A program made the position numbers and the translations under genes. From Spartobacteria bacterium (GTDB taxonomy: Bacteria; Verrucomicrobiota; Verrucomicrobiia; Chthoniobacterales; UBA10450), in contig PLCN01000002.1 of NCBI GenBank assembly GCA_003134785.1, forward strand, positions 517,989 through 581,988: 64,000 nt of DNA, given 5' to 3'. Position 1 is the first letter of the stretch, and every line of letters begins with the position of its first letter. Positions 61,826-64,000 of the stretch are shown here, one piece after another. Under the pieces are notes generated by a model, which was not told the origin of the DNA, did no database searches, and worked only from the letters and a program-made list of their open reading frames with translations.

Positions 61826-63346
61826 ATGAAAACGAACGTAGCGATTATTGGCGCCGGACCGGCTGGATTGACGGCCGCTTATCTCCTTTCCAAAAATAAC
61901 GTGGACGTGACTGTCCTCGAGGCTGATCCGGTTTACGTGGGCGGCATTTCCCGCACCGCCACCTACAAGGGGTTTCATTTCGACATCGGCGGCCACCGTT
62001 TCTTTTCGAAATCGAAAGCGGTCGAGGATTTCTGGTCGGAGATCCTGCCTGACGACATGCTCGATCGGCCTCGCTCCTCACGCATTTTTTATGGCGGAAA
62101 GTTTTTCGCCTACCCGCTGAAAGCCTTCGAGGCGCTGACCAAGCTCGGAGTTCTCAAGTCGACTCTATGCCTGCTCTCGTGGTTCAAGGCGCGCCTCTTC
62201 CCCGTCCGCAATCCGAACAACTTCGAGGATTGGGTCAGCAATCAATTCGGCAAGCGCCTCTTCAATACCTTCTTCAAGAGTTACACCGAGAAAGTGTGGG
62301 GGATGAGCTGCAAGGACATTTCCGCGGATTGGGCCGCGCAACGCATCAAGGGCCTCTCGTTAGGTAGCGCCATCAAGAACGCGCTTCTCCCGCAGCGCCA
62401 GACCAAAGACAAAACGAAAGTGATCAAGACGCTGATCAATTCGTTTAAGTATCCGCGCAAAGGCCCGGGGATGATGTGGGAAGCATGCGCCGAGAAGACA
62501 AAAGCCATGGGCGGTCAGATCGAGATGGGCAGCAGGGTAACCGGCTGCTCCTATGACGAGAAAAATGAGACCTGGCAGCTTCGTTATCAGGATCAACACG
62601 GCCGCACCCAAACGATTGAGGCCGAACATGTGATCTCATCGGCGCCAATGCGCGAACTGGCGCGCGGACTTACTCCGCCAGTTTCTGAGCGCGCGAAACA
62701 AGCCGCCGACAGCCTCAAGTATCGCGACTTCCTCACGGTCATGCTGATTTTGAAAGAGCGGCACATGTTCGATGACAACTGGATTTACATTCACGATCCG
62801 AGCGTTCAGGTCGGCCGGATCCAAAACTTCCGTTCCTGGTCGCCCGAGATGGTGCCGGACCCGGACAAGGCTTGTTACGGTCTCGAATATTTTTGTTTCG
62901 AACATGACGGGCTTTGGGATTCCTCCGATGCCGGTCTGATCGAGCTGGCGAAAAAAGAATTGATGCAAATCGGTCTCGCGCGGGAAGGCGATGTCATGGA
63001 TGGCTGCGTCGTCCGGCAGAAGAAAGCGTATCCGGTTTACGATGACGATTACGCGCAACACGTCGCGACGATTCGCGACGAAATCGAGGAGCGTTACCCG
63101 AACCTCCATCTCGTGGGCCGCAACGGCATGCACAAATACAACAATCAGGATCACGCCATGATGACCGCGATGTTGTGTGTGGAAAATATTTTGGCCGATA
63201 CCCGGCTTTACGATCTCTGGCAGGTGAACGGCGACGCCGAATATCACGAAGCCGGCGAGGCGGCGGCGGAAGAAGCGCACGGAACGGCGCTTCGCCATGT
63301 GCCGGCTCGCGTGACGGCGACGCCCGAGTTGGCGCCGGAAGGCTAA
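61826..63346 (+). CDS. FAD-dependent oxidoreductase, UDP-galactopyranose mutase-like
   Basis: A 506-residue flavoprotein. The dinucleotide loop is [17 protein letters not shown] (7-23) with [15 protein letters not shown] and [12 protein letters not shown], the pattern of the amine oxidase/GLF family. [30 protein letters not shown] near 148-177 and [21 protein letters not shown] near 429-449 are typical of a large group annotated as protoporphyrinogen-oxidase- or UGM-like. The true substrate is unknown, but pairing with a glycosyltransferase points to sugar or lipid-linked sugar chemistry. ATG at 61826. Confidence 0.8.
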   Translation: MKTNVAIIGAGPAGLTAAYLLSKNNVDVTVLEADPVYVGGISRTATYKGFHFDIGGHRFFSKSKAVEDFWSEILPDDMLDRPRSSRIFYGGKFFAYPLKAFEALTKLGVLKSTLCLLSWFKARLFPVRNPNNFEDWVSNQFGKRLFNTFFKSYTEKVWGMSCKDISADWAAQRIKGLSLGSAIKNALLPQRQTKDKTKVIKTLINSFKYPRKGPGMMWEACAEKTKAMGGQIEMGSRVTGCSYDEKNETWQLRYQDQHGRTQTIEAEHVISSAPMRELARGLTPPVSERAKQAADSLKYRDFLTVMLILKERHMFDDNWIYIHDPSVQVGRIQNFRSWSPEMVPDPDKACYGLEYFCFEHDGLWDSSDAGLIELAKKELMQIGLAREGDVMDGCVVRQKKAYPVYDDDYAQHVATIRDEIEERYPNLHLVGRNGMHKYNNQDHAMMTAMLCVENILADTRLYDLWQVNGDAEYHEAGEAAAEEAHGTALRHVPARVTATPELAPEG

Positions 63347-63474
63347 GCTGGGGCCGCGAGCAGTTCGCTGCCTCATTGGAATTTACCCACGTGCTGGTGG
63401 CGGGCAGAGCGATCTCCAAGGCAAGATCGGCGTGCTCGACCAGTGAAGGTCGCCAATTATCACCGCCACTTCAG

Positions 63475-63502
63475 CCGATTTTTTTTCGGAACCGAAAATC
63501 GG
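63475..63502. terminator. Hairpin terminator between convergent genes
   Basis: CCGATTTT (63475-63482) pairs with AAAATCGG (63495-63502), with an inner TTCGG/CCGAA stem. The T and A runs suit transcription from either side. It lies between the convergent oxidoreductase and secreted-protein genes. Confidence 0.5.
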
Positions 63503-63526
63503 AAACGCGGGACACAGTTGCTCGGC

Positions 63527-64000
63527 TTATTGCCCGACGTTGTAAACTTCGATCAACCCAACACCGGTCGCGTCGCCATTGCCGCTGAGAATAACGGTGT
63601 AAGCGCCGGGCGGCAGGACGCGCAGGAGCGCGCTTTCGAGCGGGTTGCCCGGCGCGAGCTGGTCCGCCTGAATCTCGGCCGCGCCGGAGTCATCCTGCCA
63701 GTTGTCGTTAGTGGCAAGGGTGGCGCCGTTGCCGTCGTGCAGGACGAGGACCGGGTCCGCGAGGACATTCCCGAGCGGAAGAGACGGGCCGATCCCGCGA
63801 ATGATCACCTTGGTGCTGCTCGCGCTGGGTGGTCCGACGATGAAACCGCCGATCATAACGTTATCGCCCGTGTCGACAAAACCGCGCGTGCTGATGTTGG
63901 CCAGGGTGGAAGCGGCGGCGGCGTCCAGGTCGTAGACTTCTATCAGTCCCACGCCGGTGCCGCCGTTCTTTCCACTAACGATCGCGGTGTAATTGCCGGG
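63527..64000 (-). CDS. C-terminal part of a secreted protein (runs off the window)
   Basis: The frame stays open to the window end, so only the last 157 residues are seen. They contain the end of one copy and a complete second copy of the domain found in the protein at 51418-55383 (TGVGLIEVYDLD...ANISTRGFVDTGDNVMIGGFIVG...ADPVLVLHDGNGATLATNDNWQDD...GVGLIEVYNVGQ). The upstream part, which should carry the functional domain and signal peptide, is beyond position 64000. Confidence 0.8.
   Translation of the reverse strand, partial: PGNYTAIVSGKNGGTGVGLIEVYDLDAAAASTLANISTRGFVDTGDNVMIGGFIVGPPSASSTKVIIRGIGPSLPLGNVLADPVLVLHDGNGATLATNDNWQDDSGAAEIQADQLAPGNPLESALLRVLPPGAYTVILSGNGDATGVGLIEVYNVGQ

Overview
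The window reads as chromosomal DNA of a GC-rich, Gram-negative bacterium, most likely a soil verrucomicrobium near Chthoniobacterales. The Gram-negative reading rests on a Kdo transferase (waaA), an AsmA-like protein, TolC-type channels, TonB-receptor debris and outer-membrane proteins. The lineage is an inference from the general look of the proteins, especially the secreted-protein C-terminal domain (ADPTLELHD...GIGLVEVY) that occurs at three loci here; no marker gene was compared.

Layout. 0-8.6 kb is housekeeping: a DUF4112 tail, glnE, a rhomboid protease, a lipid-kinase-like gene, then asmA-like/rsmD/waaA and tRNA-Glu(TTC). 9.2-10 kb is a gene graveyard with a HAF-repeat remnant and an S1/P1-nuclease remnant. 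10-11.6 kb is a GT-C glycosyltransferase.

11.9-28.4 kb is the most unusual part, a lipid-type island. It holds a serine-palmitoyltransferase-like alpha-oxoamine synthase and, facing it, a tightly overlapping seven-gene minus-strand operon: CDP-alcohol phosphatidyltransferase, HAD phosphatase, nucleotidyltransferase, ATP-grasp, class III aminotransferase, Gfo/Idh oxidoreductase and fatty-acid desaturase. Diverging from it are a GNAT protein of the type that includes bacterial ceramide synthase and a second CDP-alcohol phosphatidyltransferase. Next come an ABC ATPase/flippase/SDR/cytidylyltransferase-like operon, a third CDP-alcohol phosphatidyltransferase and a radical SAM enzyme. Together they look able to build, activate, attach and export a polar lipid head group, possibly on a ceramide backbone. 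An inositol-3-phosphate synthase at 39.8 kb could feed it. 28.9-34.1 kb continues with a GT4 enzyme, a paralogous flippase, the debris of a duplicated ABC/radical-SAM segment, a GT-C protein and a GT2 protein.

34.3-39.6 kb is an export operon (two TolC-like channels, an adaptor and a FtsX-type permease) without an ATPase of its own. 39.8-45.2 kb carries inositol-3-phosphate synthase, an OmpR/CusS-type two-component pair, four response-regulator-like half sites phased at 11 bp, an outer-membrane protein and a broken TonB receptor. 45.5-50.1 kb has ileS, lspA and a Ca2+/H+ exchanger. 50.3-56.9 kb has a truncated and a full-length CCA-adding enzyme around a lipoprotein and a 1321-residue secreted protein. 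57-64 kb has a glycogen-synthase-like enzyme, a chimeric ORF, a GIY-YIG-like protein, inorganic pyrophosphatase, a PIG-V-like mannosyltransferase with an FAD oxidoreductase, and another secreted protein that runs off the end.

Palindromic repeats of several sequence types, most with TGTAG/CTACA-like ends, sit at gene ends through the whole window and sometimes supply stop codons or terminal residues.
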